NCBI GenBank assembly: GCA_003670925.1
Contig: QWQG01000186.1
Coordinates: 1 to 64,000 of the forward strand
Direction: 5' to 3'
Origin: Planctomycetota bacterium
GTDB taxonomy: Bacteria > Planctomycetota > Planctomycetia > Planctomycetales > Planctomycetaceae
Length of the DNA stretch: 64,000 nt
Made by a program: the position numbers and the translations under genes
The notes under the pieces: model-generated
What the model was told of the DNA's origin: nothing
What the model saw: only the letters and a program-made list of their open reading frames with translations
Database searches by the model: none
Shown: positions 36,165 to 45,725 of the stretch, piece by piece
Position numbering within the stretch: position 1 is the first letter of the stretch
How the letters are laid out: each line of letters opens with the position of its first letter

Positions 36165-37184
36165 TCACAAAATTGCAACTGTTAGCCCCGCCAGAGCAGC
36201 AAGCACTGCTCCCAGCCAAAACGCAATTACGATTCTTGTTTCAGCGACTCCGCGAAATACAAAGTGGTTGTGCAGAGGACTGCAGAGCAGCACTCGTCGC
36301 CGCGTCCGCCGATACCAGCCAACTTGCAGCATTACACTCAGTGTCTCAACGACGAAGACCGCTCCGATGATCGCCAACAGCAATTCATGACCGGTCGATA
36401 ATGCGGCAAGTGCCAATAAACCGCCGATTGGCAAGGAACCCGCATCGCCCATAAAGACGCGAGCCGGATGTCGATTCCACCAGAGAAATCCGAAGGTGCT
36501 TCCAGCCAGCGCCGCACAACTAATCGCAGCGACAGTCCGACTTGAATCATGGATGTCAGGTCCATCACCCCCAACTATTGATATACCGCAAATTACCAGA
36601 ACCATCGTGCTCGATGCGATTGCTGAACAGCCGCAGGCAAGTCCATCGAGGCCGTCCGTCAGATTGACCGCATTCGACGAACCGACAATCACGAAGGCCG
36701 CCCACGGAATCCAGCCCCAGCCAAGGCGGATTGTAGCATCAATCCCTGGAATCATGATGCGTCCTGCGTGGGCACCGGTGGTCTGAAGCATGTACATCCA
36801 TCCGGCTGCAGCAAATGCAATCAGGCATTGAAAGATGAGCTTTTTTCGAGCTGTCAGACCCATTCTGGCAGTTCGCAACTTAATCCAGTCATCAGAGACG
36901 CCAAGCAGCGTGAACGCTGCGACAGTGAGGCAAAAAAGCCATGCCTGCGGGGATGACACATCAGCCATGCACAAGATCGAAAGTACAGTGGTTCCGGCAA
37001 TCAACAAACCGCCCATGGTCGGCGTGTTCTGTTTCGCGGCGTGCAGTTCGTTCAAACGCGCTGAATCGCTGACAATGCGTTCGGTGAAACGCGACCTGAG
37101 CCATCGAATCAACCATGGCCCACACACGAGCGACAGCACCAGCGAAAGTAATCCGGCACCGTATATGCCCATAGAATTTGACAT
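36165..37184 (-). CDS. mraY: phospho-N-acetylmuramoyl-pentapeptide transferase
   Basis: The 339-residue membrane enzyme attaches phospho-MurNAc-pentapeptide to undecaprenyl phosphate to make lipid I. Motifs are clear: QNTPTMGGLLI, DDWIKLRTARMGLTARKKLIFQ, NAVNLTDGLDGLA (catalytic Asp), FMGDAGSLPIGG and the His-rich end SPLHNHF. About ten transmembrane segments are visible. The start could be ATG 37184 (MSNSMGIYG) or GTG 37208. It is isolated from murD, murE, murF, murG and ftsW, fitting the dispersed cell-wall genes of planctomycetes. The helix-loop signature is intact, so peptidoglycan precursor synthesis is expected. Confidence 0.92.
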   Translation of the reverse strand: MSNSMGIYGAGLLSLVLSLVCGPWLIRWLRSRFTERIVSDSARLNELHAAKQNTPTMGGLLIAGTTVLSILCMADVSSPQAWLFCLTVAAFTLLGVSDDWIKLRTARMGLTARKKLIFQCLIAFAAAGWMYMLQTTGAHAGRIMIPGIDATIRLGWGWIPWAAFVIVGSSNAVNLTDGLDGLACGCSAIASSTMVLVICGISIVGGDGPDIHDSSRTVAAISCAALAGSTFGFLWWNRHPARVFMGDAGSLPIGGLLALAALSTGHELLLAIIGAVFVVETLSVMLQVGWYRRTRRRVLLCSPLHNHFVFRGVAETRIVIAFWLGAVLAALAGLTVAIL

Positions 37185-37307
37185 TGCAAATGATTCGCCA
37201 GTGAACACCGAGGTCTCCTGTATTACTCAGTCGCTCTGCTGACAGAGATTTCCTAGTCCGATGTGCCAAGAGTCTGAAATCGCTCATGAATCTGCGATTC
37301 CAGTTGT

Positions 37308-38051
37308 CTATTCAATCAACGGACGTTGGCGTTTTAAATGGGCACGATGAAATGTGTCGAATTCGGGCGGCAGCAACGTGAGCAACTGTTCGATCGACAG
37401 GGAATGCAAATCCCACGTAAGGTCAAGCTGGCTGAGCACATCTGCAAAGCGGCGCGGGCTTCCGGGACTTTTTCCGCTCAGTCTAGGGCGATTCCGCCCA
37501 ATGGCAGCGTCGTAGTAAAGCCGAGTGGCAACTCCCACGACGGCGTTGCAGGTGACCAGCGATGGTCGGGAGGCAATCAACGGGACAAGTACGCCGAGTT
37601 GAGTTGGTGTGCCGCACAGCAAAGACATGGCGCGACGCGGATCGTCGCGATGAGCCCGATAGATCTGAAATGGCCCTGCCAGAAGATGACGGCAGGTCCG
37701 GCGAGGGTCTTCCAGATCGGCCAGCCAACGAAATCGCTCGCCGGGATTCCAGCGATCCTTAACCTTCGGACACAGGGACTCAAACCAGTACAAGGCCAAC
37801 CAGCACCAAAATCCGGCGTCGGCGCGAAGTGTGGTCGTATCTTTTCGCAACAGCCGAGTCAGGTGTTCGGCAATCTCGAGGCGTGATCGAAACCGACACA
37901 CTTCGGCCTCAAACTCCGCCTCGATCGGTTCTGAGGTTCCCGATTCTGTCAGCAGTTCTAGCGGAGCGTCCGCCGTCGGATATTCTTTCAGCGATGCGAG
38001 AAACGCATCGAACTGTTCAATCCCAGCTTGTGTGAGTCGGCGAGCCAGCAT
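37308..38051 (-). CDS. conserved protein of unknown function (possibly DUF6339-like)
   Basis: The 247-residue product is cytoplasmic, without signal peptide or membrane segments. Notable patterns are DAGFWCWLALYWFESLCPK, HLLAGPFQIYRAHRDDPRRAMSLL, and a C-terminal KSPGSPRRFADVLSQLDLTWDLHSLSIEQLLTLLPPEFD. These conserved-looking blocks resemble a DUF6339-type family from memory; I am not certain of the number. The ATG at 38051 follows the stop of the GAF-HlyD gene by 17 bp, so they are probably co-transcribed; a TTG at 38072 is possible. Downstream is mraY, 100 bp after its own upstream region. The function is unknown. Confidence 0.6.
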   Translation of the reverse strand: MLARRLTQAGIEQFDAFLASLKEYPTADAPLELLTESGTSEPIEAEFEAEVCRFRSRLEIAEHLTRLLRKDTTTLRADAGFWCWLALYWFESLCPKVKDRWNPGERFRWLADLEDPRRTCRHLLAGPFQIYRAHRDDPRRAMSLLCGTPTQLGVLVPLIASRPSLVTCNAVVGVATRLYYDAAIGRNRPRLSGKSPGSPRRFADVLSQLDLTWDLHSLSIEQLLTLLPPEFDTFHRAHLKRQRPLIE

Positions 38052-38068
38052 AATGAAGCTAAAACCAA

Positions 38069-40162
38069 TCAAAGCCAGACATATTTCTGCACAAACTCCA
38101 CGACGTCACCGAAGCACCAATAGGCCAACGATGTCTTGCCGCAGTACAAATGCACGGTCACTTCCACGCCGATCCGCTGAGGCGGAAGATCCTGTCCTGC
38201 ATTCGCTTCTGCCGTCAGTTCGAACACGGTTCCCAGTTCAGTATCGGTTGTCGAACGAGTCGCGACCTTGGTGAGATGGCACGTGAATTCTTTTTCAGGC
38301 TGTGATGCCAGTTTAAATTCCCCTTCAAGTTCGGGTGATTGGCCGTTAACAACTCGGTCCCGCTGCGCCTTCAGCAAGTGCCCCATGCGTTTCTCTTCAA
38401 CTAATAGTTCCATGTGCCATTGGCTGCCTTCCCCGTCGTTCATGATGTCGAATAAATGATCTCCCGCGCGAACGGGACGATCTTCCAGAAGTTGGCGTAA
38501 CTGAAAGTCTGGAATGCGACCGCTCGCCTGAGCCTTGATGTAAAGTTTTTCAGCCTTGCGTTTTTCAAGTTGAGCCAGTTGCTTGACGGCGACTCGACCG
38601 TCGCCAAGGATTCGCTGCTTTTCCACTTCCAAACGTTTGACAGTCGCCACTGCACTGCCCTTCTGCTCGCCTTCTTCAGATCGCTCCTGAAATTGTGCAG
38701 TCCGGATTTCATTTTCTTTCGCAAGCTGCATGTTGTTCTGCTTTTCGATCGCAGCCTTTGCCTCCTCAATCTGTCCGTCCAGTTCGTCGTTCTGCAAGAC
38801 GATGAGGAGATCACCTTTCTTGACCAACTGATCGGGAGGAATCATGATACCCGTCCGCGTTATCAGGCCGTCGGATGTTGCAAACACGGCAGTTTGTTCC
38901 ACTGGCATCCATTTGCCTTCAGCCTTGATTGGATATTCCAGCTGATACAACGCCATCACTGCGACCAGTCCGGCGACACCCAACAAGACGGCAGCCGAGA
39001 TCGCTAACTTTCGACCACGAAACCATTCCAAGCCTTTGCCCATCACTTTCCACAGACTCAGGCCAAAAATTCGCCCATACTGGCGAGAGTTCCACAGTGC
39101 CGCTCCAATGTGATCGGCCAAGAGTTCTGCTCGCTGCTCCAGTTGAGGCAATGGTTCTGATTCGGCAATCTGTTCGATTACGAGGCAACCTGTAGCTCGC
39201 GGGCGTTTCTTCCGCCGTTCACGATCCTCCTCTTCGCCCTGCTTGCGGACCATGGCTTCGTTTTCAAACATTGGCACGAGCATGACCATCCGGGAACCAC
39301 TCTCCTGCACAAACGCCGCGAGAGGTTCTTCAACTTGTGGAGCAAGCCCTTCCACTTTGCCAGTGTAAATCAGGGTCTCACCCATCTCAATCACGCGCTG
39401 TGACAGATTTCGCATGGCAACGATCAAATTCGCTCGCGGATTAACACTGCTTTGGCCACTCACCGCTCGAATTTGAAAACTACGCCCCTTCCGGATCGCA
39501 ACACTGACACGATCACAGCCGAGCAAAGCGCGGCTGTCACTCGCTGCTGCGTCCGCGACTTCATCTTCTAGCAACGAACGCTGAAGCCGTAGCGAAAATT
39601 GTTCAAAGTCGCTCCAGAATTGATTTTTAAGTTCTACGTTGTCTTCCACGTTACGTCGGCGACCTTCCAGAAATCGCGACGCGTATCCGCACATCTGTTC
39701 CAAAAACTGCATGTACCCCGACTGGGCCTTCACCGGTACATCAGGACGCTGAAACAATTCGACGACACCGACACACTTCTTTTCTTTATGCAGTGCTGAT
39801 AGCACCAAGACATGTTCGGTCGGGAGTTTTGATTCACCCCCGTGAGTCAGCGTCCGAGCTTCACCCGTCTGCATCACTTCGACAAGCAATTTCTCGTTGA
39901 CTCCCAAGGCACCGGGCGTTTCACGCAGTCCTGTTTGCTCCAAATTCATCTGCGCGAGCAAGCTGAGACGACCAGATTCGTCCAATAACCAGACGACACC
40001 CGCACGCGCCCCCACTGCCGTGACCACACGCGTCAGAAATTCCTGAAAGTAGATCGGCGGCGGAATTTCCTGACCCGACATCTGCTCAATCTCACGTGCC
40101 AACTGCATCACGCGTTCGCGGACTTTTTTAAGGTTTTCGTCGACTGGTACAGGTTCTGTCAT
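38069..40162 (-). CDS. GAF-domain membrane fusion (HlyD-like) protein
   Basis: The 697-residue protein joins a sensor half to a membrane-fusion half. Residues about 35-170 and 185-360 look like two GAF-type domains (for example VVTAVGARAGVVWLLDESGRLSLLA, ALLGCDRVSVAIRKG). A single membrane helix follows (KLAISAAVLLGVAGLVAVMALY, about 390-412), then a lipoyl/HlyD-like region (AEGKWMPVEQTAVFATSDGLITRTGIMIPPDQLVKKGDLL), a coiled coil (KAAIEKQNN through EKRKAEKL) and a barrel domain. HlyD-type proteins usually pair with an ABC, RND or M50-type partner; none is adjacent. The co-transcribed partner is the unknown protein ending at 37308. It could sense a ligand in the cytoplasm and act on secretion, but this is inference. 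Confidence 0.75.
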   Translation of the reverse strand: MTEPVPVDENLKKVRERVMQLAREIEQMSGQEIPPPIYFQEFLTRVVTAVGARAGVVWLLDESGRLSLLAQMNLEQTGLRETPGALGVNEKLLVEVMQTGEARTLTHGGESKLPTEHVLVLSALHKEKKCVGVVELFQRPDVPVKAQSGYMQFLEQMCGYASRFLEGRRRNVEDNVELKNQFWSDFEQFSLRLQRSLLEDEVADAAASDSRALLGCDRVSVAIRKGRSFQIRAVSGQSSVNPRANLIVAMRNLSQRVIEMGETLIYTGKVEGLAPQVEEPLAAFVQESGSRMVMLVPMFENEAMVRKQGEEEDRERRKKRPRATGCLVIEQIAESEPLPQLEQRAELLADHIGAALWNSRQYGRIFGLSLWKVMGKGLEWFRGRKLAISAAVLLGVAGLVAVMALYQLEYPIKAEGKWMPVEQTAVFATSDGLITRTGIMIPPDQLVKKGDLLIVLQNDELDGQIEEAKAAIEKQNNMQLAKENEIRTAQFQERSEEGEQKGSAVATVKRLEVEKQRILGDGRVAVKQLAQLEKRKAEKLYIKAQASGRIPDFQLRQLLEDRPVRAGDHLFDIMNDGEGSQWHMELLVEEKRMGHLLKAQRDRVVNGQSPELEGEFKLASQPEKEFTCHLTKVATRSTTDTELGTVFELTAEANAGQDLPPQRIGVEVTVHLYCGKTSLAYWCFGDVVEFVQKYVWL

Positions 40163-40570
40163 GAAAATAGTCCGGTGTACTGCAGATGATCGGCGGTATG
40201 CTGATGGAATGTTTCGTCGTTACGATGCAAAATTGGGCGGGTGTTTCAGCAGAATACCAGCTTGTTTTGGCGCGGAAAACCGAAATCTCCAACACACTTC
40301 GCCTTGATTGCCTTAAAACCGCGGATTGTTCATGTGTTCTGAAATACGGTCAAGACCGTTGATCCCTTTGCTTGCAAGAGTTTGATACCGATTTTTATTT
40401 TTGCAATCGCATGCGAGGAATAGGCAGAATTGGTAACCTTTCGGCGGCATTCTTATGTGTGGATTTCGCCACTGGTCAGCGGTTCCCCCAATTTGTTGCA
40501 GAATGAGTTGCAAATGACTTATCAAACGTCTGACAACAGTTCTGCAGATTTAGCGTGGTCGGGTGCTGCG
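40163..40570. other. 408-bp divergent intergenic region
   Basis: This separates the GAF-HlyD gene (minus) from the propeller-like protein gene (plus). No gene, RNA or repeat was seen. Its right end depends on the uncertain start of the next gene, which could lie at 40430 or 40514. Confidence 0.35.
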
Positions 40571-41518
40571 ATGTCTAGGCTTCCTGTCACACCCTGCGAT
40601 CGCCAAATCCATACGACTGCGATGACCGCGTTTGGTATCTTCTTGATGGTGGCATGCCGGTCCGCGACCGCGATCAGCGATGAAGCTGCCGAATTCACAA
40701 AAGAGGTCTGCATCGTGCAGGACCCATTAATTTCCGAGGCGAGCGGACTTGCCGTCAGTCGGACAACTCCAAATGCCGTCTGGCTGCACAATGATTCGGG
40801 TGACTTACCGCGTTTATTTCTGATCGGCCTGCAGGGTACGACGCTGGGTATCGTGAATGTGAAGGATGTGACAGCCACGGACTGGGAAGATATCTGTTCA
40901 TTTGAACTAGACGACGCATCATGGCTGCTCGTGGGCGACATCGGAGACAACCAACGCATGCGCGGAACGAAGTCGCGGCCGTGCCAACTTTTGTTGCTGA
41001 AAGAACCAAAACTGAAACTGCCCAGTGCCACAAAAATGATCGCCCAGTCGACAGTCGAGGTTGTCCGCAGGATCGAATTTCAATTTCCCGATGGCGCACA
41101 TGACTGTGAAAGTCTAGCTGTCGATACCGTATCACGCACCATTCTGCTCGTCACAAAAGCCGATCCCTTTGAGAGCGCGTTGTATTCGTTGCCACTGGCT
41201 TTGACGACGGGGAAAGAATCACTGACAGCCGAACGACTCGCCCCCTTGGGCGTCACGTATGCAACTGCGATGGACGTTTCCTCCGACGGCCGTCATTTGG
41301 CGATCGTCAATATGTTCAGCGGCGTGATGCTGACGCGCGAGGACCCGGAAAAACAATCGTGGGCCGAGGCATCCCGCGGATCCATCACAGTGCTCACATT
41401 GCCAATCCGGAAACAGGGAGAATCTGTCTGCTTCACCGGCGACGGCAATTCACTGCTGCTTAACAGCGAGGGCAAATCACAGCCGCTGTGGCAGGTTCAG
41501 CTGAAAACCCCGGAATAA
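40571..41518 (+). CDS. exported beta-propeller-like protein
   Basis: The 315-residue product has a hydrophobic segment (MTAFGIFLMVACRSATA) near residue 18, likely a signal peptide. The mature part shows repeated strand patterns typical of a propeller: WLHNDSGDLPRLFLIGL, TATDWEDICSF, LLVGDIGDNQR, HDCESLAVDTVSRTILLVTKA, DVSSDGRHLAIVNMF, ESVCFTGDGNSLLLNSEG. The set NDSG, DWEDI and GDIGDN recurs in a family of secreted bacterial hypotheticals. Function is unknown. Other possible starts are 40514 and 40622. It ends 3 bp from the convergent zinc-ribbon gene, so terminators must lie within coding sequence. Confidence 0.65.
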   Translation: MSRLPVTPCDRQIHTTAMTAFGIFLMVACRSATAISDEAAEFTKEVCIVQDPLISEASGLAVSRTTPNAVWLHNDSGDLPRLFLIGLQGTTLGIVNVKDVTATDWEDICSFELDDASWLLVGDIGDNQRMRGTKSRPCQLLLLKEPKLKLPSATKMIAQSTVEVVRRIEFQFPDGAHDCESLAVDTVSRTILLVTKADPFESALYSLPLALTTGKESLTAERLAPLGVTYATAMDVSSDGRHLAIVNMFSGVMLTREDPEKQSWAEASRGSITVLTLPIRKQGESVCFTGDGNSLLLNSEGKSQPLWQVQLKTPE

Positions 41519-41521
41519 AAC

Positions 41522-42835
41522 CTACTCGGGCATTTCCGCTGGCAATGACATCCCCGGACCTGAACCGCTCTGGAATTCGGTTTGCCTTTTGCCCTGCGTG
41601 GCAGCGAAAATGCCGCCGGCTACGAGAATCGTTAGCAGAATCGCAAACAGAATCTTCCAGACACTGTAGGGGCGTTCGCCCTGGACCTCGCCAGTCGCCG
41701 CGTTGATGAACACCTGAAATGTCTTGTTGTTGTACTTGTAGGCTAGCAGCCAGACAGGCAGCAACAGGTGTTTGTACGTCATTGCGTCGTAGCGACTTTT
41801 CACGGAACTCACGACCTGTGTATCGCCGCCGATCCGCTGGCAGACTTCTGCATGAATCGCGGCATCAATTCGCTGCTTGCCATCGACAAAGCACTCATCC
41901 AGTTCGATGTCGTACGTCCGTGCCATCAGTCCGGCGAGCATCTGCTGATCGAACGCGACAACTTTGAGCAGCGGCCACGGTTCGAGTTCCAGCATGAAAT
42001 CCCGACGCAGCCCCGTATTCGCCAGCACGAGCACGTCGTCAAAGAATCGCTGGAAATTACCACTGGCTGGATACCACCGCGTGTGCCGTTCCGTGCGTTG
42101 GTTCTTTCCTGTGCCTACTGTGACGTAATAATGTTCGCCACGCTGTCCGGTGTAGGCCGTCAGCGTCATGGAATCGAACGTAAAATACGAGAGGTACACG
42201 CCATTGAGTTTTCCTGCAGCGCGTTCCTGCCGAAACCGGCTCGGTGCGAACCAGCGAGAATTCACCCATTGGAACAGATTCTGTTTCGCATGATCACCAT
42301 CAACCTGAAACGGAAGCACGCCATCCACAGGAATACGATGCGCTTCGCTCTTATGAGCGTTTTCAAGCTGCATCGGCGAACCACAGTACGGGCAGAAAGT
42401 ACTCGTCAGTGTGCCATAGAATTCGACATTGCCTCCACAGGAATCGCATCGCAATTCACGATGCTTAGATTCTGCTTCAGCAACGTCCGGGTCGGCCTTG
42501 GTTTTCTTCGCCTGAGCTGCCTCACGCCATTGCCGAATGTGTGCGAGCATGGCGTGGAAGTCCTGCTCAGGCAGTTCGCCTTCCAACCGTCGTTCGATCT
42601 GCTTGACGTGTCCGCAATGCGGACACTTCAGTGTCTGTTCGCCGATATTGAATTCCAAGTCCGAACCACAGGATTCGCAGGGAAAGACTCGTCCTGTGCC
42701 GCCGTCAAAAGTCTTGCCGACATCATCCGTGCGGACTTCCCTCCAAACAATATCCAGCGGATCATCCACATCGCGTTTGCGTAACTCTTCCGGCATGGCC
42801 GCCGAAAAATGCCGTTTGTCCGGCTCGTTTGTCAT
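41522..42835 (-). CDS. zinc-ribbon protein with C-terminal membrane anchor
   Basis: Of 437 residues, the N-terminal quarter has two paired CxxC ribbons (CESCG...CPHCG and CDSCGG...CPYCGSPM) that probably bind one zinc each. A central domain includes LPFQVDGDHAKQNLFQWVNSRWFAPSRF and a Tyr/Trp-rich segment, and a C-terminal helix (VWKILFAILLTILVAGGIFAA) suggests membrane anchoring. Similar proteins are often annotated as hypothetical zinc-ribbon or primosomal-protein-like; I assign no function. The gene is convergent with the propeller-like gene 3 bp away and lies 80 bp downstream of gspF on the same strand. Confidence 0.7.
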   Translation of the reverse strand: MTNEPDKRHFSAAMPEELRKRDVDDPLDIVWREVRTDDVGKTFDGGTGRVFPCESCGSDLEFNIGEQTLKCPHCGHVKQIERRLEGELPEQDFHAMLAHIRQWREAAQAKKTKADPDVAEAESKHRELRCDSCGGNVEFYGTLTSTFCPYCGSPMQLENAHKSEAHRIPVDGVLPFQVDGDHAKQNLFQWVNSRWFAPSRFRQERAAGKLNGVYLSYFTFDSMTLTAYTGQRGEHYYVTVGTGKNQRTERHTRWYPASGNFQRFFDDVLVLANTGLRRDFMLELEPWPLLKVVAFDQQMLAGLMARTYDIELDECFVDGKQRIDAAIHAEVCQRIGGDTQVVSSVKSRYDAMTYKHLLLPVWLLAYKYNNKTFQVFINAATGEVQGERPYSVWKILFAILLTILVAGGIFAATQGKRQTEFQSGSGPGMSLPAEMPE

Positions 42836-42915
42836 TGCAGTCCTGCCTTAGTTTTTATACGTCCGCCCGCGAATACGATGCGTACCATGTGTCCAACCAG
42901 ATTCTAAAAGTCGCC

Positions 42916-43965
42916 TCAATTCACCATTTTCAAGCCATCATTAATTGCACCGACATAGATCATGGCGATCCGTAAAATGAAGAATACAATCAGAATTACC
43001 ACCCCCAACCAGATGGCTCCACTGAAGAAGAGAGTCAGCCTGTTCATCGCGCGGCGGGCATCGTCGTCAAACAGATGGCTCAGGCGATCCAGTTGTTCGG
43101 GCACCGTGCCGGTTTCTTCGGCGGTCGCCACAACCTGCAGGTATTCTAGGGGAAATAGCTGCGATGAGGTCAACGCGTCTGTCAGCGTTTCACCGCCTTT
43201 CATGTCCTCCCAGATCATTGGTTCGGCTGCGACGAAAGCTCCGTTGGCGGTTGCCTTCAGACTGCATTCTAATGAAGGACGAATGCTCATGCCCGCCTGC
43301 TGCGTTAATGCGAAGCACCATGAAAACCGGGAGATGGCAAACGACTGCATGCACTTGCCGATCACGGGGAGACGCAACAGGACCGGATGCAACGCCATTT
43401 GGCCGGCGGGATTGCGTGCCACGAACTTCCACGCAAACAAGCCGAGTCCGGCCGCAGCCAGCCAGCTCAGAAACCAAGTGATAGCGCCAGAAGTTCCATA
43501 AAGTCCTAAGCCAAGCACATCAAACGGTTTTCCGTCTGCTTGCGGTGGCATGATTCCAAGAATGAAGATCAACAGGCCGACAATGCCAATCGCTGCCACC
43601 AATTGAATCACGGGCCATGCAATCTGGGCGCGGAACTCGCGAACTTGCTGAACACGGGCTTCGTAATATTTAGCCAAAGAAGCAAAGACTTCAGGAGCGC
43701 TGCCAGTCAACTCACCGACGTTCACCAGATCGCGAAACAATGGGGGATACAATTCGCCCTCCGCCTCAATAGATTCCGCCAGCGATGAACCGCTGGCGAT
43801 GGCTTTCTGGAGGCGTTGGGCACTGGCTGAAAGTCGCGAGTCACTGGATTGTTGCGACGCCGTCTGCAGAGATTTTCGAACATCCACGCCGGCTTCCAGC
43901 ATCCGGGCCAGCGAACGACTGAACGCGCCAAGAGCCTGCGCTGAAATCTGACGACTGCGAATCAT
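42916..43965 (-). CDS. gspF: type II secretion system F family protein
   Basis: The 349-residue protein has two GspF/PilC domains: the first with FSRSLARMLEAGVDVRKSLQTA and LFRDLVNVGELTGSAPEVFASLAKYYEAR, the second with ISRFSWCFALTQQAGMSIRPSLECSLKAT and VVATAEETGTVPEQLDRLSHLFDDDAR. Three membrane helices (about 125-145, 165-185 and 315-340) match the family. GspF is the inner-membrane platform of type II secretion or type IV pili. No GspE, GspD or pilin gene is near. The start is ATG 43965; a TTG at 43983 is also in frame. Confidence 0.88.
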   Translation of the reverse strand: MIRSRQISAQALGAFSRSLARMLEAGVDVRKSLQTASQQSSDSRLSASAQRLQKAIASGSSLAESIEAEGELYPPLFRDLVNVGELTGSAPEVFASLAKYYEARVQQVREFRAQIAWPVIQLVAAIGIVGLLIFILGIMPPQADGKPFDVLGLGLYGTSGAITWFLSWLAAAGLGLFAWKFVARNPAGQMALHPVLLRLPVIGKCMQSFAISRFSWCFALTQQAGMSIRPSLECSLKATANGAFVAAEPMIWEDMKGGETLTDALTSSQLFPLEYLQVVATAEETGTVPEQLDRLSHLFDDDARRAMNRLTLFFSGAIWLGVVILIVFFILRIAMIYVGAINDGLKMVN

Positions 43966-44048
43966 GTAGAATTTCCATGGCAATGATCTTGAAACCCGGA
44001 TAAACCAGCAGCGTCACAGACTATGGCTTTTGCGCAAAGCTCAACGGC

Positions 44049-45725
44049 TTACCCAGGCATGGGAGTGGTCACGGCCTTTTCAACTTCATCCAGCATTTGA
44101 GCCCTGCGGAATGGCTTGTAAAGCACAGCCTTTAAGCCTTCCTGTCTGGCCTTCACAATCGAATGTGAGGCATCGTATCCAAATCCGGTCATCATAATGA
44201 TGGGTACATAGCTATTAATTTCACGAAGTCGCCGGAAACATTCGTAGCCGTTGGCATCTGACAACCGAATATCGGTGAGCACCACGTCATAGTGATAGTT
44301 GCGAAGCATCGCGCAACCTTCAGTCGCATTCTGGACGGCTTCGACTTCGCACCCCATCTGCCCCAACAAGTTGTGAGCATCATCGCGGGCGGCTGAATCT
44401 TGGTCCACCACAAGCACGCGTTTACCCATCAGTGCCTTTCGCGGCGGGCGTTGGGGGGTCGTCTTGTTCAGCCGGGTGTCTACTTTTCCAGGCACGCTGC
44501 CAACATGACCAGAAATCTTGCGAACGCGATCAGTGATCAGATGCAGGCGGTCGCAAACGTCTGGATCGTGCCCAATGTAACGCTCCAGAACCCAAGTGGC
44601 GGCGTTGAGGATTTCATCGGACGGCTTGGAGATTTCACGCCGGAGTCGGTCCGAATTTTCCGTCTCCACCGTGACTTTTTCAGCGGCCAGCAGTTGCAAC
44701 TGATTGAGCGAACTCGCCACCACACGACTGAATAATGTGAGGAAGTCGAGGTCTGTCTGATTGAATGAAAGCGTGCCCGGACTTTCAACGTTAAACGTGC
44801 CCAAAACTGTGTCGCGAATCATCAACGGGACCGTGAGGGAACTGCGGGCATCGCTCGCTCCGCGCAGATACAGCGGATCGTTCTGCGTATCCGAACACAG
44901 ATAAGAGCGTTTGCTGAACGCCACAAAACCCGTGACACCGTTTCCACTCTCAAATGCGTACAATGTGCGGACTGCGGCCTCAGCATCCATTCCGTCTTCC
45001 AACAATGGAATGAGTTCGTGGGTTTCCGGATCGTTGAGTCGAATCTCGAACGTGTCGTAGCCCAGAATTTCCTGAGTGAACTGTAAGATCTGATCCTTGA
45101 GCAACATCACGCGTTCTTCGTGACTCATGGCGGTGACTTCTTCCGCCGTCAAATTGCCCATCTCTAGGCCCGCGCGATAAATAGAATCTTGCTTCTGTTT
45201 TTCCAGAACCTGCATACTGACGTCGCGTACGGTCAGGATCATTGCTGACTGCTTGCCATCCTCCAAATTGATGGCGGTTCTTGCCAGTCTAAGTCCCAGT
45301 GAACTGCGATCTTCGCAACGCACCGTGAAAGATACGGCTTCAATGCAACTTGCTGCAATGGGAATTCGTCGCAGATCTGTGCCGTCTGCAGGGAGGATAA
45401 CATCGTGCAACCGCTGCCCCACAATGAGTTTTGCTGTTCGCAGTAACTCGCGAAATGTGCTGTTGTGCCACAGGACGGTAAGGTCATCGTCAAGCAGTAC
45501 GATCCCATCCGGTAAAGCACTCAGCAAACCCATCGCACAGACCTGAAGATCGGACATCAACTGCGGTTCAGATCCGTCCACAACCACATAATCCGCGGAC
45601 ACATCCGGAAGCCTGACGTGATTGCAGGAAATTACTTCGACTCTATCGCCGGTCAGTTCTTTAATCTTCGGAACTGTTGAGGCAGTATTACCAATCACCA
45701 ACATACGCTGACGAGACACGGCCAT
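44049..45725 (-). CDS. PAS-GAF-receiver signalling protein
   Basis: The 558-residue cytoplasmic protein has an N-terminal segment (1-60), a PAS-like domain (about 65-185, LSALPDGIVLLDDDLTVLWHNSTFRELL), a GAF domain (about 215-365, TLYAFESGNGVTGFVAFSKRSYLC then GTFNVESPGTLSFNQTDLDFLTLF), a helical linker, and a C-terminal receiver (about 437-555) with the phospho-acceptor in DVVLTDIRLSDANGYE and conserved Lys in YKPF. There is no histidine-kinase ATPase domain and no output domain, so it is probably a phosphorelay acceptor rather than a kinase. It is upstream of gspF on the same strand, 83 bp away. The first ATG is at 45725. Confidence 0.82.
   Translation of the reverse strand: MAVSRQRMLVIGNTASTVPKIKELTGDRVEVISCNHVRLPDVSADYVVVDGSEPQLMSDLQVCAMGLLSALPDGIVLLDDDLTVLWHNSTFRELLRTAKLIVGQRLHDVILPADGTDLRRIPIAASCIEAVSFTVRCEDRSSLGLRLARTAINLEDGKQSAMILTVRDVSMQVLEKQKQDSIYRAGLEMGNLTAEEVTAMSHEERVMLLKDQILQFTQEILGYDTFEIRLNDPETHELIPLLEDGMDAEAAVRTLYAFESGNGVTGFVAFSKRSYLCSDTQNDPLYLRGASDARSSLTVPLMIRDTVLGTFNVESPGTLSFNQTDLDFLTLFSRVVASSLNQLQLLAAEKVTVETENSDRLRREISKPSDEILNAATWVLERYIGHDPDVCDRLHLITDRVRKISGHVGSVPGKVDTRLNKTTPQRPPRKALMGKRVLVVDQDSAARDDAHNLLGQMGCEVEAVQNATEGCAMLRNYHYDVVLTDIRLSDANGYECFRRLREINSYVPIIMMTGFGYDASHSIVKARQEGLKAVLYKPFRRAQMLDEVEKAVTTPMPG

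Noticed and set aside
35984..36370. 128-codon plus-strand frame near the mraY 3' end
   Set aside because: About half is antisense to mraY, and the rest has no coding pattern.
41768..42784. 338-codon plus-strand frame across the zinc-ribbon gene
   Set aside because: The minus-strand protein has paired CxxC ribbons and a membrane helix; the plus-strand translation has no recognisable pattern.
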